Shown here: positions 18,831 to 28,517 of the stretch, piece after piece
Layout: every line of letters begins with the position of its first letter
How positions within the stretch are numbered: the stretch's first letter is position 1
Assembly (NCBI GenBank): GCA_910595855.1
Contig: CAJVCJ010000021.1
Span: 17,962-81,961 of the forward strand
Direction of reading: 5' to 3'
From: Candidatus Thioglobus vulcanius
GTDB lineage: Bacteria > Pseudomonadota > Gammaproteobacteria > PS1 > Pseudothioglobaceae
Length of the DNA: 64,000 nt
Translations under genes and position numbers: made by a program
The notes under the pieces: generated by a model
Seen by the model: the letters and a program-made list of their open reading frames with translations, nothing else
What the model was told of the DNA's origin: nothing
Databases searched by the model: none

Positions 18831-20441
18831 TTAAGAAGTTCTAGAAGATTTTTTATCCAAGTACTGGAACACAGCCATTAGTAGCGCACCAAATACAACC
18901 ATTATTAATGCTGGCACAGCAGCACGCTCGTACAAACCCTCAGCACTTAGCTCGTAGGTTTGAATAGCGAGTGTATCCCAGCCAAATGGGCGCAGTAGAT
19001 AAGTTGCTGGCAATTCTTTCATTACATCCACTGCTACCAACAAGCCACCCGCTAGAATACCAGGTGTCATCATTGGTAAATACACCTGCCAGATTAGTCG
19101 CAAACGCGATGCGCCTAATAAGCGTGCACTTTGAGTGAAGACAGGTTTAATTTGCTGAGCGCTAGCCTCAATCGAACTATAGGCAATTGCCATAAAGCGT
19201 GACACATAAGCGAACAATAACAATGTTATCGAGCCATAAATAATATGATTAATACTTTCACCGCCAAAATGAATATTAATGATTGAAATTTGATTGATAC
19301 CATATAACAAGCCCACCGCCATCACAGAGCCTGGCAATGCGTAGCCTAACGTCGCTAACCGAATCACACTCTTAAGCCAAATGCTGGCTTTCTTACATTG
19401 GCTTGGCAATGCTAAAAAAGTAGCAAGCATTACCGTGATTAGTGCAGCAGAAATTGTCAAGATAGAGGTTGAAGCAATTAAATCAAAATATTTGGCGCTC
19501 CACTCATCCGCAACGGACGACCAACCCCAAATAACGAGTTGTAACATCGGCATAGCGAAAGACAACATAAACACACCAAAAACAAATAAGCTTATTAGCC
19601 AGGCTGTTAACCCGGTTGCTTGATATGGCTTTTTATTAGTAACGTCAGAAGAATAGTATTTAGCCTGGCCACGTGATTTTTTCTCAAAATAAATTAATAA
19701 AAATGCCACCAAAACTAGCAAAGAGGCCAGCTGAGCAGCTACTTCAATAGATCTAAAATCGCCCCAAGCGGAGTAAATTGCCGTGGTAAATGTATCGTAA
19801 TTAAACAAGCTCACCACACCAAAATCTGCCAAAGTCTCCATTAAAGTAACCAGCACACCCGCTGCTACAGCAGGTCGGGCTAATGGCAATGACACCTGGA
19901 AAAATACACGTAATGGGCTTGCACCTAACAATCTTCCGGCTTCAATCATATTGAGTTTTTGACGCTTGAAAGATGCTCGCGTCATCATATAAACATACGG
20001 ATAAAAAACCAAAACAAAAGTAAGGATAATCGCCCATGATCCTGCTCTGACATCAAACCCAGGTAAGTCAAGTGCCTCGCGCATCCATACTTGCGCATAG
20101 CCTGAATAATCAAATACACCTAGATATACAAATGCCAATACATAAGCAGGAATAGCAAATGGTAAGAACAGTGCCCACTCTAGCCACTTTCCACCTGGGA
20201 ACTCTACCATCACCACCAAGTATGCCAGCACAGTACCAAGCAGCATAACACCAACACCAACACCAAGTAACAACACAAGTGTTGAGCTAATTAACCCAGA
20301 TAAGATGTTTTCAGAAAAATGCGCCCATAATTCATGCTCAGGCATAGCCCAAGAAAAAGCCACTACAAAGATTGGCATTGCTACCAATAAAGCAATAAAG
20401 CTTATCCATATCTTTGATTTAATGCATTTCTCTTTCAACAT
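18831..20441 (-). CDS. fbpB: Ferric iron ABC transporter permease (fused, FbpB type)
   Basis: 536 residues with two homologous halves of about six membrane segments each. Each half carries the EAA loop that contacts the ATPase: EAGRLLGASPLRVFFQVSLP and QSARLLGASRLRLIWQVYLP. This is the fused permease of FbpABC/SfuABC ferric importers. Gene order in transcription is fbpC, fbpA, fbpB. A hairpin lies between fbpA and this gene. Fe3+ specificity rests on FbpA and the Fur boxes, not on this protein alone. Confidence 0.92.
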   Translation of the reverse strand: MLKEKCIKSKIWISFIALLVAMPIFVVAFSWAMPEHELWAHFSENILSGLISSTLVLLLGVGVGVMLLGTVLAYLVVMVEFPGGKWLEWALFLPFAIPAYVLAFVYLGVFDYSGYAQVWMREALDLPGFDVRAGSWAIILTFVLVFYPYVYMMTRASFKRQKLNMIEAGRLLGASPLRVFFQVSLPLARPAVAAGVLVTLMETLADFGVVSLFNYDTFTTAIYSAWGDFRSIEVAAQLASLLVLVAFLLIYFEKKSRGQAKYYSSDVTNKKPYQATGLTAWLISLFVFGVFMLSFAMPMLQLVIWGWSSVADEWSAKYFDLIASTSILTISAALITVMLATFLALPSQCKKASIWLKSVIRLATLGYALPGSVMAVGLLYGINQISIINIHFGGESINHIIYGSITLLLFAYVSRFMAIAYSSIEASAQQIKPVFTQSARLLGASRLRLIWQVYLPMMTPGILAGGLLVAVDVMKELPATYLLRPFGWDTLAIQTYELSAEGLYERAAVPALIMVVFGALLMAVFQYLDKKSSRTS

Positions 20442-20478
20442 TTATCCTTAATTATTGCTCATTATTTTAAAACAACAA

Positions 20479-20506
20479 AACCCAAGACTCTGCCAAGCCT
20501 TGGGTT
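20479..20506 (-). terminator. Hairpin between fbpA and fbpB, probable partial terminator
   Basis: 8-bp stem AACCCAAG (20479-20486) / CTTGGGTT (20499-20506), 12-nt loop, followed leftward by a U-rich stretch broken by G residues. Probably reduces permease expression relative to the periplasmic binding protein, a usual pattern in ABC operons. Confidence 0.65.
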
Positions 20507-20525
20507 GTGATTGATCTTTGTAAGA

Positions 20526-21572
20526 TTATCTATATCCTTTTATTTGCATTAATCTTACCGCCCTAGCTTGCAGTAATCCTGCTTGAGATAAGTTCATTTC
20601 ATCTTGCTTGAATGATCCCCATTCAGATACCACATCATCAGAAGCAACTTTCTGATTAGCTGGATATTCTTTATTTAAAGAGCCGTAAATAACCTGAGCT
20701 TTTGCAGATGACAACCACTCTAACAACTGAACCGCACCTTCTTTATTTGACGCATGTTTAGTTACTCCAGCTCCAGATACATTTACATGTACACCTGTTG
20801 TATCTTGGTTAGCCCAAAATAACTTTAACGGAGAATCAGGGGTTTTAGCGATCAAACGACCAAAGTAATATGTATTAACAATACCGACATCACACTGACC
20901 TGCAAGAATACTATTCATCACATGTGAGTCTTTTGCATTTGGCGTAGCACTTAGATTATTCACCCAGCCACTAATAATGTCACCTGTTTTATCTTCTCCT
21001 TGATTGTAAATCATAGAAGCAACTAATGACTTGCTGTAAACTTTTTTACTGGTTCTTAAACATAATCTATCTTTCCATTGATCAGTTGCTAAATTTGCAT
21101 AGGTAGATAAGTCTTGCTCTTTTACTCGATCTGTTGAATAAACGATTGTACGTGCACGAACTGACAGACCCGTCCATAAGCCTTTAGGATCTCTCAAATG
21201 TACTGGAATATTACTTTTAATAGTTTCAGTTTGTACCGATTGAAATAGATCTTGTGAGCCAGCGTACCAAAGATTTCCAGCATCAACTGTCATAAACATA
21301 TCAGCTTGTGTATTGTCACCTTCAAGCTTTAGACGCTCAATTAATGCACCACCCTTACCGGTTAAATATTCAACCTTAATGCCAGTATCTTTTGTAAAGG
21401 CTTCGAACAATGGCTTAATTAAATGCTCTTTTCTAGAGCTATAGACAGTTACTGTCTCATCACTTACTGCTTGCACTTCTGGACTGCTGTATGTCGCCTG
21501 CACTGCTGTAATGCTTGATACAGTCAATACTGAAAATACAATCGTTGATGAAATTATTTTTTTCATATCCAT
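20526..21572 (-). CDS. fbpA: Periplasmic ferric-iron-binding protein (FbpA/FutA type)
   Basis: 348 residues with an N-terminal signal peptide (MKKIISSTIVFSVLTVSS, cleavage likely after AVQA). Type II solute-binding protein. Seen: VTVYSSRKEHLIKPLFEAF at the mature N-terminus, TGKGGALIERL, and the paired iron-binding tyrosines in VNTYYFGRL near 225, as in FbpA/FutA. It captures Fe3+ in the periplasm for the FbpB/FbpC importer. Tandem Fur-box-like sequences precede it. Confidence 0.92.
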   Translation of the reverse strand: MDMKKIISSTIVFSVLTVSSITAVQATYSSPEVQAVSDETVTVYSSRKEHLIKPLFEAFTKDTGIKVEYLTGKGGALIERLKLEGDNTQADMFMTVDAGNLWYAGSQDLFQSVQTETIKSNIPVHLRDPKGLWTGLSVRARTIVYSTDRVKEQDLSTYANLATDQWKDRLCLRTSKKVYSKSLVASMIYNQGEDKTGDIISGWVNNLSATPNAKDSHVMNSILAGQCDVGIVNTYYFGRLIAKTPDSPLKLFWANQDTTGVHVNVSGAGVTKHASNKEGAVQLLEWLSSAKAQVIYGSLNKEYPANQKVASDDVVSEWGSFKQDEMNLSQAGLLQARAVRLMQIKGYR

Positions 21573-21605
21573 TTTTTATTTGACCTTTTTTAGATTTATG
21601 TAATT

Positions 21606-21641
21606 GATAATGATTATCAATTGCGAATGATACTCATTATT
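21606..21641 (-). promoter_or_regulatory. Tandem Fur-box-like sites upstream of fbpA
   Basis: GATAATGATTATC at 21606-21618 matches the core of the Fur consensus (repeats of GATAAT), and AATGATACTCATTATT at 21626-21641 is a second match that reaches the end of fbpC. Iron-replete Fur would block transcription of fbpA. Confidence 0.82.
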
Positions 21642-22290
21642 ATTTAAATGTCAACTGCTTATTATTAATAATACCAACAACATCAGCAAAGGAATCAGCT
21701 TCAGTTTCATCATGCGTCACCAGAATGGAAGTGACTTGTGCTTTTTTAAGAATGGAACGAACTTGAAGAACTAATTGATCACGATGATTTTTATCCAAAC
21801 TTGAAAAAGGCTCATCTAACAATAGTAAATTGGGTGCAGGTGCTAAAGCACGAGCAAGTGCTACACGCTGTTGCTCACCGCCAGAGAGTTGGTGTGGATA
21901 TTTCTTTTCAATTCCTTCTAAGCCAATCAAAGCTAACAACTCTGTAACGCGAGCCCGCTGTTTAACTTTAGGCTGAGCAACAAGCCCAAAGGAAATATTT
22001 TTCTCAATATTCATATGAGGGAATAATGCATAATCTTGAAACACCATACCAACCCCTCTTGATTCTGCTGGAATTAGGTGGCTGCCATTACTAGATAAAG
22101 CCTTACCATCAAGCTCAATACTGCCACTTGTAACAGTATCTAAACCGGCAATAAACCTTAATGCAGAACTTTTTCCACTACCACTATCACCAAGCAAGGC
22201 CAAGATATCCCCATGTTTAAGACTTAGATTAAAGTCATTTAAAACTTGGGTGTTTTTATAGGTAATTGATAGATTTGTAACACTTAGCAT
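21640..22290 (-). CDS. fbpC: Iron ABC transporter ATP-binding protein (FbpC type, short)
   Basis: 216 residues. Walker A GDSGSGKS (34-41), Q-loop in [11 protein letters not shown], signature [15 protein letters not shown] and Walker B LLLLDEP are intact. It ends shortly after the switch histidine ([12 protein letters not shown]), so it lacks the C-terminal regulatory domain of roughly 120 residues that classical FbpC proteins carry. First gene of the iron operon, with a Fur-like site upstream. Confidence 0.92.
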   Translation of the reverse strand: MLSVTNLSITYKNTQVLNDFNLSLKHGDILALLGDSGSGKSSALRFIAGLDTVTSGSIELDGKALSSNGSHLIPAESRGVGMVFQDYALFPHMNIEKNISFGLVAQPKVKQRARVTELLALIGLEGIEKKYPHQLSGGEQQRVALARALAPAPNLLLLDEPFSSLDKNHRDQLVLQVRSILKKAQVTSILVTHDETEADSFADVVGIINNKQLTFK

Positions 22291-22309
22291 CAGATAATGT
22301 AAATACTAA

Positions 22310-22330
22310 TAAGAATGATTATCAATATTA
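22310..22330 (-). promoter_or_regulatory. Fur-box-like site upstream of fbpC
   Basis: AAGAATGATTATCAATATTA around 22311-22330 matches the Fur consensus in most core positions, and a second TTGATAATAAT lies just beyond (22340-22350). It is 20-40 bp upstream of fbpC and would control the whole fbpC-fbpA-fbpB unit. Confidence 0.65.
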
Positions 22331-22538
22331 TATAAGAAATTGATAATAATAAGTAAGACTTATCTAGAGTATCAACAACATGTCTCAGTTGCAATTGGAA
22401 TATTAACACAACATATGTTTTCTTTAATTCAATATCATGCAATGTAAATATAAATTTATAAGTAAAAAACTAACTAGATACAAATTAATATTCAGTTATC
22501 ATAAAATATGAAAAAAACAATCAACAAATAAGATAGCC

Positions 22539-23678
22539 ATGGAACAATCAAATCGCACTAAAGACGCTCAAAAAATCACCCTTATTGGTGTATCTGTTGA
22601 TTTTTTATTGGCAATTTTTAAAGTGATCGCCGGAGTAATTGGTAATTCAGGCGCTTTAATCGCTGATGGCATCCACTCATTCTCTGATTTGATTTCTGAC
22701 GGTATTGTGCTTTATGCAATTAAACACTCTCAAGATGAGGCGGATGAAGCCCATCCATATGGACATCAAAAATTTGAAACAGTTGCCACTCTTGGTTTGG
22801 CAATGATTTTGGCAATGATTGGTCTTGGTATTATTATTGATAGTTTTGATCGACTTAACAACCCTGTAACACCGACTCACATTAACTTGCTTCTTGGTGT
22901 TGCGGGTATCTCTATTTTTTCTAAAGAGATGCTTTACTGGTATACACTAAAAGTTGCTAAAACACATAACTCCGATATGATGAAGGCTAATGCTTGGCAT
23001 CATCGCTCTGACGCCCTATCGTCTGTAGTTGTATTTACGGGTATTTTAGGAGCTAGCATTGGTTATATCTATTTAGATGCCATTGCTGCTATAGTTGTTG
23101 GCCTAATGATCCTTTACATCGCCTGGGAGCTTGGTGCAAGAGCTACCAAGGAGTTAGTTGATACTTCTATTGATGCTGAAGAAATTACAAAAATACGCTA
23201 TAAGCTTGGGCAAATAAGCGGTGTAAACAGTGTGAATTCATTACGCACGCGAAAAAGTGGCCATACAATTTCAGCAGATGTACATGTACAAGTAGATCCA
23301 TTCTTAAGTGTTAGTGAAGGCCATATAATTAGTGTTAGCGTTGAACGTGTGGCTAAAGAGTGCCTTGCGGAACTAACCGACGTAACCGTACACATTGACC
23401 CTGAAGACGATGAGACTGTAGCGCCATATGAAAACCTACCAGAACGTGCTGAAGCATTAGGAATCTTAACCAAGGCTTTATATAGTAATCAATGTGATGG
23501 TGAAATTAACCGTATTCAGCTACATTATTTAGCTGGAAAAATTCATGTGGATTTTTTCCTGCCATTAAGTTGTTTGGTTAATGACAAAAGTCATGAAGAG
23601 ATACTAACTAAATTAAATCAAACAACCAAAGAATTACCTAGCTTTGGTCACATTAGGGTTTACTTCGGTAAAGACTAA
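22539..23678 (+). CDS. Cation diffusion facilitator family metal exporter
   Basis: 379 residues, inner-membrane CDF antiporter with about six membrane segments and a cytoplasmic C-terminal domain. Metal-site motifs: ADGIHSFSD (about 42-50) and WHHRSDALSS (about 150-160). These HSxSD / HxxxD patterns resemble the MamB/MamM-type branch more than FieF or CzcD. It is longer than the usual 300 residues: about 80 residues follow the ferredoxin-like C-terminal domain (after VTVHIDPEDD), including IRVYFGKD at the end. Substrate may be Fe2+, Zn2+ or Mn2+; proximity to the iron importer and its Fur sites slightly favours iron. It overlaps ruvC tail to tail by 4 bp. Confidence 0.9.
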   Translation: MEQSNRTKDAQKITLIGVSVDFLLAIFKVIAGVIGNSGALIADGIHSFSDLISDGIVLYAIKHSQDEADEAHPYGHQKFETVATLGLAMILAMIGLGIIIDSFDRLNNPVTPTHINLLLGVAGISIFSKEMLYWYTLKVAKTHNSDMMKANAWHHRSDALSSVVVFTGILGASIGYIYLDAIAAIVVGLMILYIAWELGARATKELVDTSIDAEEITKIRYKLGQISGVNSVNSLRTRKSGHTISADVHVQVDPFLSVSEGHIISVSVERVAKECLAELTDVTVHIDPEDDETVAPYENLPERAEALGILTKALYSNQCDGEINRIQLHYLAGKIHVDFFLPLSCLVNDKSHEEILTKLNQTTKELPSFGHIRVYFGKD

Positions 23679-24145
23679 AGACAATGATAAGCATGGCACA
23701 TAGCGCCAGCTAATGCATCTGACGCATCTTCTTGTGGCGCTTTATTAAGCTTTAATGACTCGCACACCATAAACGATACTTGGTCTTTAGCGGCATGCCC
23801 CTTACCTACCACTGCTTTTTTAATTTGGTTGGGGCTATATTCAACCATTGTAATACCATTCATACCTGCTGCAGAAATAATAGCACCTCGAGCATGGCCA
23901 AGCTTAATTGCAGCATCTGGATTGGGACGATCAGGTCGCATAAATGCGCGCTCAATCACGACAATATCAGGCTGATATTTTTTGATCACTTGATCAATTT
24001 CTAAAAAAATCGTTGTAATACGATCTGTTAACTCACCCTTAGTGCGAATACATCCACTCGCTAAATACGTAAACTTTAGCTTTTGCGCTTCAATTAAACC
24101 AAAGCCTGTGATTCTTGAGCCGGGATCAACACCTAAAATTTTCAT
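23675..24145 (-). CDS. ruvC: Holliday junction endonuclease RuvC
   Basis: 156 residues. Resolves four-way junctions with RuvAB. The acidic catalytic set is present: D7 in ILGVDPGS, E65 in VIERAF, D140 and D143 in QEDASDALA. ruvB is 8 kb away and ruvA is not in the window, so the ruv genes are scattered here rather than forming ruvCAB. Confidence 0.96.
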   Translation of the reverse strand: MKILGVDPGSRITGFGLIEAQKLKFTYLASGCIRTKGELTDRITTIFLEIDQVIKKYQPDIVVIERAFMRPDRPNPDAAIKLGHARGAIISAAGMNGITMVEYSPNQIKKAVVGKGHAAKDQVSFMVCESLKLNKAPQEDASDALAGAMCHAYHCL

Positions 24146-24257
24146 GTAATTTGTGTATCAATAATTTGAAATTAGTTTACTACAGTGAAATCATTCTTTA
24201 ATTATTATTTACAACACAATAAAAACACCATAAATTTCCCTGTATATAAGGCTATTA

Positions 24258-24266
24258 TGATATACT
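24258..24266 (+). promoter_or_regulatory. Extended -10 promoter of the thioredoxin gene
   Basis: TGATATACT: TG followed by one base and the -10 TATACT (24261-24266). The start would be near 24273, about 27 nt before the ATG, and an AAGGAAA ribosome site follows. No good -35 is visible. Confidence 0.6.
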
Positions 24267-24299
24267 TTATTTTTTATACACATATTACAAGGAAACCTC

Positions 24300-24668
24300 A
24301 TGGCAGTATTAGAGCTAAACAAAAGTAACTTTGACGACACAATTAAAAACAATGACATTGTTATCTTGGATTTTTGGGCACCGTGGTGTGGTCCTTGTAA
24401 ATCATTTGCACCAACTTATGAAGCCATGAGCGAAAAAATTGACGGCATTACATTTGCAAAAATCAATACTGAAGATGAACAAGAATTAGCAGGCCAATTC
24501 CAAATTCGCTCAATTCCAACATTAATGATCTTTAGAGAGCAAATTGCAATTTTCTCTCAACCAGGTGCCATGGCTGAAGCTGACTTAGCAACAGTATTAA
24601 ATAAAGCTAAAGAGCTTGATATGGCTGAAGTTCGCAAGGAAATTGAAGATCAGAATAAGGAAGGCTAG
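24300..24668 (+). CDS. Thioredoxin
   Basis: 122 residues, single thioredoxin domain with the active site WCGPC (C30, C33) in DFWAPWCGPCK and the cis-proline motif IRSIPTLMIF. A C-terminal helix (about 105-122) is longer than in E. coli TrxA. General cytoplasmic thiol-disulfide reductant. It faces the YffB-like gene tail to tail with a 4-bp overlap. Confidence 0.92.
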   Translation: MAVLELNKSNFDDTIKNNDIVILDFWAPWCGPCKSFAPTYEAMSEKIDGITFAKINTEDEQELAGQFQIRSIPTLMIFREQIAIFSQPGAMAEADLATVLNKAKELDMAEVRKEIEDQNKEG

Positions 24669-24991
24669 ATTAAATCTGAATAGGTTTTTTCACTAAACCC
24701 AACTTTAATATTAGCACCTATTACTAATATAGGTCGCTTTATTAGAGTTGGGTTTTTTAACGTCAACTCTATAGTGATATCGCTCTTTTGCTCGTCGGTT
24801 AAATTACGATAGGTAGTTGAGCGCTTGTTAATTACTTTCTCCCAGCCTAGTGCATCAACAAACTTTAGCAATGTCACTTCATCAAGTGGTTGATCACGAA
24901 AATCAATAAATTCGAAATTAACATTGTGACTGCTTAGGTATTTTTGTGCCTTTTTAATGGTGTCACAATTTTTAATGCCGTACATTTTCAT
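24665..24991 (-). CDS. ArsC/Spx-family protein, YffB type
   Basis: 108 residues. Thioredoxin-like ArsC/Spx fold with the single N-terminal cysteine in YGIKNCDTIKKA and a basic residue in the KRPILVIG motif, as in YffB-type proteins. These are glutathione- or thioredoxin-linked reductases of uncertain substrate. Lies at the end of the long minus-strand run, 9 bp after the 207-aa membrane protein. An arsenate reductase role is less likely because no ars genes are near. Confidence 0.85.
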   Translation of the reverse strand: MKMYGIKNCDTIKKAQKYLSSHNVNFEFIDFRDQPLDEVTLLKFVDALGWEKVINKRSTTYRNLTDEQKSDITIELTLKNPTLIKRPILVIGANIKVGFSEKTYSDLI

Positions 24992-25000
24992 GAGTATTTT

Positions 25001-25624
25001 CTATTGATTGTAAAATTCAAGAATATCTTTTTGCTCATCGTCCATAATGATTTTTAGTCCTTTTTCCGGATAATGCCAATACGAAATACCTTGATCTGAA
25101 AGATCCACCCTATCTGGCTTACCAAATAAATCTATCACCACATTTTCAGGTAAATCTGCACGAGGGATAAAGGTTAATGATTTAATCGTAAATCGAGACA
25201 TTAATGATTCAGCCTTTGCCTTAAACGTGGTTTTTTTAACGCCAGATGGCATCATCATTGATACGTCAATATTATCACGCAGGATATCTATATTTTGCTT
25301 GTTAAGCGCTAAATTAAGAATGATTCTAGCGCTAATACCACCAACCTTGGTGCTTGAAAAATACACCTCTAACTCTGGATCAACATTCTCATTTTCAAAT
25401 AATGATGCTTCGATCTCAGTGCCAAATAAACGTGCAGCATCTAGTAGCTTGCTTTGACCCATGGTCAAATCAAACACTACGGTTTGATCCTGATCATTAA
25501 TATAACTTTGCCACGGCATGGCTTGATTTTCAGGTGTTTGTATGTCACGTGTTAATAAAAACATAATAGCAAATGCTATGAATGCTGCCAACAATGTATA
25601 ACCGACTATGTGTCTTTCTTTCAT
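25001..25624 (-). CDS. Unknown single-pass membrane protein, 207 aa
   Basis: One N-terminal membrane segment (VGYTLLAAFIAFAIMFLL, about 7-24), then a soluble, probably periplasmic domain with DQTVVFDLTMGQSKLLDA, VYFSSTKVGGISARIIL, and a C-terminal IDLFGKPDRVDLSDQG followed by YWHYPEKGLKI. The last part resembles the small beta-domain seen in lipoproteins of the SmpA/BamE type (G-x-P-D followed by W-x-Y). I do not recognise a named family. It overlaps the start of the 136-aa gene upstream by 4 bp. Confidence 0.75.
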   Translation of the reverse strand: MKERHIVGYTLLAAFIAFAIMFLLTRDIQTPENQAMPWQSYINDQDQTVVFDLTMGQSKLLDAARLFGTEIEASLFENENVDPELEVYFSSTKVGGISARIILNLALNKQNIDILRDNIDVSMMMPSGVKKTTFKAKAESLMSRFTIKSLTFIPRADLPENVVIDLFGKPDRVDLSDQGISYWHYPEKGLKIIMDDEQKDILEFYNQ

Positions 25625-26031
25625 CGTGTAAATGGGGATTTTCCAGCTTTATTACGTAGCCAATTCAGCGCTCTAAAAGTAGGGTTATGTTTAATAAATT
25701 TAAGCTCTAATTTTCGCTTTCCCGGAAACTCCATTAAAAATAAACCCAGTAAAATGGTGATGATGCCCTGGCCTGGGGTTACCAGCATAATAATGCCGAC
25801 AATTAAAAGTACAAAGCCAATCAGGGTTCTAATAACGACAATGATCAGATGACCAAGGTGTTCGATTTCAACCTTATGTTGATTTGTATGGATAAAATAA
25901 TCCTGAGGAATTTTTCCTAATAATAATGGAGTTAATAAAAGACTGGCAATAAAAACAACAAAAGACACTATCCCCATCCAGATAAAATACTGATGATAGT
26001 CTGCTGTGGCTTGAGTAATCAAATCTAACAT
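25621..26031 (-). CDS. PGPGW-like small membrane protein
   Basis: 136 residues with about three membrane segments (about 16-38, 62-80, 84-102). The VTPGQGIITILLGLFLMEFP stretch followed by a basic segment matches the PGPGW-type putative transmembrane protein family, although here the key motif reads PGQG. Function unknown. Its start overlaps the end of dtd by 7 bp. Confidence 0.75.
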   Translation of the reverse strand: MLDLITQATADYHQYFIWMGIVSFVVFIASLLLTPLLLGKIPQDYFIHTNQHKVEIEHLGHLIIVVIRTLIGFVLLIVGIIMLVTPGQGIITILLGLFLMEFPGKRKLELKFIKHNPTFRALNWLRNKAGKSPFTR

Positions 26032-26462
26032 TTTAATAAGAAAGTTACTGGGCCGTCATTGGTGAGTGATACTTGCATATCAGCACCAAACATACCTGTG
26101 GCAACTGTGTCATGTGCTTTTTGCATTTGATGAACAAAATAGTTATACAATTCTTCAGCTTCTTTAGGTGGTTTCGCGGTAGAAAATCCAGGGCGTGTTC
26201 CAGAGTTGGTATCTGCAACCAAGGTAAATTGTGAAACAAGCAAAACACCACCTTTGATATCACTAACCGATAGATTCATTTTATCGTCAGTATCGTAAAA
26301 TATACGATACGATAACAGGCGCTTAATCATTTTGTCAGCTTCGGCTAATTCATCGTATTTTTCAATGCCGATAAATACCAACAATCCTTGGTCAATTTCA
26401 CCAACAATGGTTGACTCTACTTCAACTTTTGCACTAGAAACGCGCTGAATCAAGGCTTTCAT
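26025..26462 (-). CDS. dtd: D-aminoacyl-tRNA deacylase Dtd
   Basis: 145 residues, standard. Removes D-amino acids and mischarged glycine from tRNA. The active-site motifs SQFTLVAD (about 78-85) and the cross-subunit Gly-cisPro motif NDGPVTF (about 135-141) are intact. It lies directly downstream of glyS, 10 bp away, which suits its role in Gly/Ala proofreading. Confidence 0.95.
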   Translation of the reverse strand: MKALIQRVSSAKVEVESTIVGEIDQGLLVFIGIEKYDELAEADKMIKRLLSYRIFYDTDDKMNLSVSDIKGGVLLVSQFTLVADTNSGTRPGFSTAKPPKEAEELYNYFVHQMQKAHDTVATGMFGADMQVSLTNDGPVTFLLKC

Positions 26463-26472
26463 AAACTTAAGG

Positions 26473-28506
26473 CTAACTTAAATAAGAAACATCTGCTACT
26501 GATAAGAATAAAGACCTTACCCAGTTGATAAGACTCAAGCGAGCCTGCTTGAGTTGCTTGTCATCGGCATTAACCATCACTTCATCAAAAAAGGTGTCGA
26601 TACTCACCTTTAGCGAGATTAGCTGTTGCATGTTATCAATGTAATTTGTTGATTTAGCGAGCTTAGATGCCACCAATCCAGTTGCTTCAAATAATGCTTT
26701 TTCAGCTGATTCTATTAAAATTGACTGATCAACCTCAATAGACAACCCTTGATGATCCTTAAGCATATTTGCAATACGCTTGTTCGCTTCAATTAAACTT
26801 GCTGATGCCTCGTTCTTAGTAAAGATATCTAGTGCTTCTACACGTAGGTGAAAATCAAATGGCGATTCTGGCTTAACGGCTAATACCGCTTCAAACGCCT
26901 TGGCACTTAATTTTTGCTCTTTATAGTAAGCACGCAAACGATCCATCATAAACTTATAAATAGCAGGTGCGCATTCACTATCCACATCATCTGAATGGGC
27001 GGCTAGTGACGCCGAAATTAATGCTTTAAGATTAAGCTCAAGCTTACTTTCCACCATGATGCGTAATAATCCAAGTGCCATTCTACGTAAAGCATATGGG
27101 TCTTTAGATCCTGTAGGACCTTGACCAATGCCGTAGATGCCTGTAATTGTGTCTAATTTATCAGCAATGGCAACAACCAATCCTTCTTCAGTAGATGGCA
27201 ATGTATCGCCTGCAAATCTAGGGTGGTAATGCTCACTAATAGCAGTTGCCACAGCAGGATTTTCACCATCATTTAATGCATAATAACCACCCATAACACC
27301 TTGCAAATCTGCAAACTCGCCAACCATTTCAGTAACTAAATCTGTTTTACAAAGTAGTCCTGCGCGCTTTGAATCTTGCTTATTAGCGCCCATCATCACA
27401 GCAATTGAACCTGACAACTCTTCGATGCGCTTTGCTTTATCGCCCATTGATCCTAATGACTTCATGAACAAAACTCGCTCAAGGTTTTGTAAACGTGACT
27501 CTAGTGTTTGACTCTTATCTTGATCCCAGAAAAATTCTGAATCGGCCAATCTAGGGCGAATAACACGCTCATTGCCGTCAATAATGACAGAAATATCACT
27601 AGACTCAATATTGGCAACAGAAATAAAGCTTGGTAGTAATTTTCCATTTGAATCAAGCATATGGAAATATTTTTGATGAGATTTCATTGCTGAGATTAGC
27701 GCCTCTTCAGGCACTACCAAAAATGACTCATTAAAGCCACCAGAGAAAGCACACGGATATTCTACCAATGCACAGACTTCACTTAAAAGCGCCTCATCGA
27801 TCACAGCCACTGCGTTATTATCATTGGCAACTTGTATGACTTGCTGACGAACAATTTCTTTTCTAAGATTAAAATCAACTTCAATTTTTGACTGATCCAG
27901 TATTATTTGACGATAATTTTTCGCCTCATTAATACTAAATTCTTGCTGACCAGTAAACCTTAATCCTCGAGTTACATTGCCAGCAGCTAAGCCCATAATA
28001 CTCGCCTCAACAACATCACTACCCAGTAACATCACCAACCAATGAGTAGGACGAACAAACTGCATTTCTGAATCACCCCAGCGCATTGGTCTAGCAATTG
28101 GAATATTTTTAATAGCTGTATCTACAACTTGTTGCAATAAGCCTTTGGTTTCCAAGCCTTTTTGCTCTTTACTAAAAAAGTAATAATCTGACTTGCCAAA
28201 AGGTTTTTGCTGCAGATCAGATTTTGATACACCACATGATTTAGCAAAACCATCGACCGCTTGATCAGGTGCACTAACCGATGGACCCTTGCGCTCAATA
28301 ATTTGATCTTCTTGTTGTAATTCTAAATCGTGTACTAACACTGCCAAACGACGTGGCGTGGCAAATGACTCAACCGCTGAAAAATTCAGCTTCAAACTGT
28401 TTAATTCATTAACGATATTATCTGTCAATGCTTTTGAAAGCTTAGGTAATAACTTAGGTGGCAGCTCTTCAGTGCCTAGCTCTAATAAAAAATCTTGTGT
28501 TTTCAT
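26473..28506 (-). CDS. glyS: Glycyl-tRNA synthetase beta subunit
   Basis: 677 residues from the ATG at 28506; a TTG three codons earlier (28515) is in frame but the ATG version begins [18 protein letters not shown], which is the family N-terminus. Beta subunit of the alpha2beta2 enzyme; it carries tRNA-binding and anticodon domains while the alpha subunit holds the active site. The alpha subunit gene glyQ is about 15 kb away on the other strand, whereas the two are usually adjacent. Preceded closely by minC (12 bp) and followed by dtd. Confidence 0.95.
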   Translation of the reverse strand: MKTQDFLLELGTEELPPKLLPKLSKALTDNIVNELNSLKLNFSAVESFATPRRLAVLVHDLELQQEDQIIERKGPSVSAPDQAVDGFAKSCGVSKSDLQQKPFGKSDYYFFSKEQKGLETKGLLQQVVDTAIKNIPIARPMRWGDSEMQFVRPTHWLVMLLGSDVVEASIMGLAAGNVTRGLRFTGQQEFSINEAKNYRQIILDQSKIEVDFNLRKEIVRQQVIQVANDNNAVAVIDEALLSEVCALVEYPCAFSGGFNESFLVVPEEALISAMKSHQKYFHMLDSNGKLLPSFISVANIESSDISVIIDGNERVIRPRLADSEFFWDQDKSQTLESRLQNLERVLFMKSLGSMGDKAKRIEELSGSIAVMMGANKQDSKRAGLLCKTDLVTEMVGEFADLQGVMGGYYALNDGENPAVATAISEHYHPRFAGDTLPSTEEGLVVAIADKLDTITGIYGIGQGPTGSKDPYALRRMALGLLRIMVESKLELNLKALISASLAAHSDDVDSECAPAIYKFMMDRLRAYYKEQKLSAKAFEAVLAVKPESPFDFHLRVEALDIFTKNEASASLIEANKRIANMLKDHQGLSIEVDQSILIESAEKALFEATGLVASKLAKSTNYIDNMQQLISLKVSIDTFFDEVMVNADDKQLKQARLSLINWVRSLFLSVADVSYLS

Positions 28507-28517
28507 AATAGTCAATA

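Noticed and set aside
24665..24991. Arsenate reductase ArsC
   Set aside because: No ars operon genes are near, and the sequence looks like YffB/Spx-type rather than classical ArsC.
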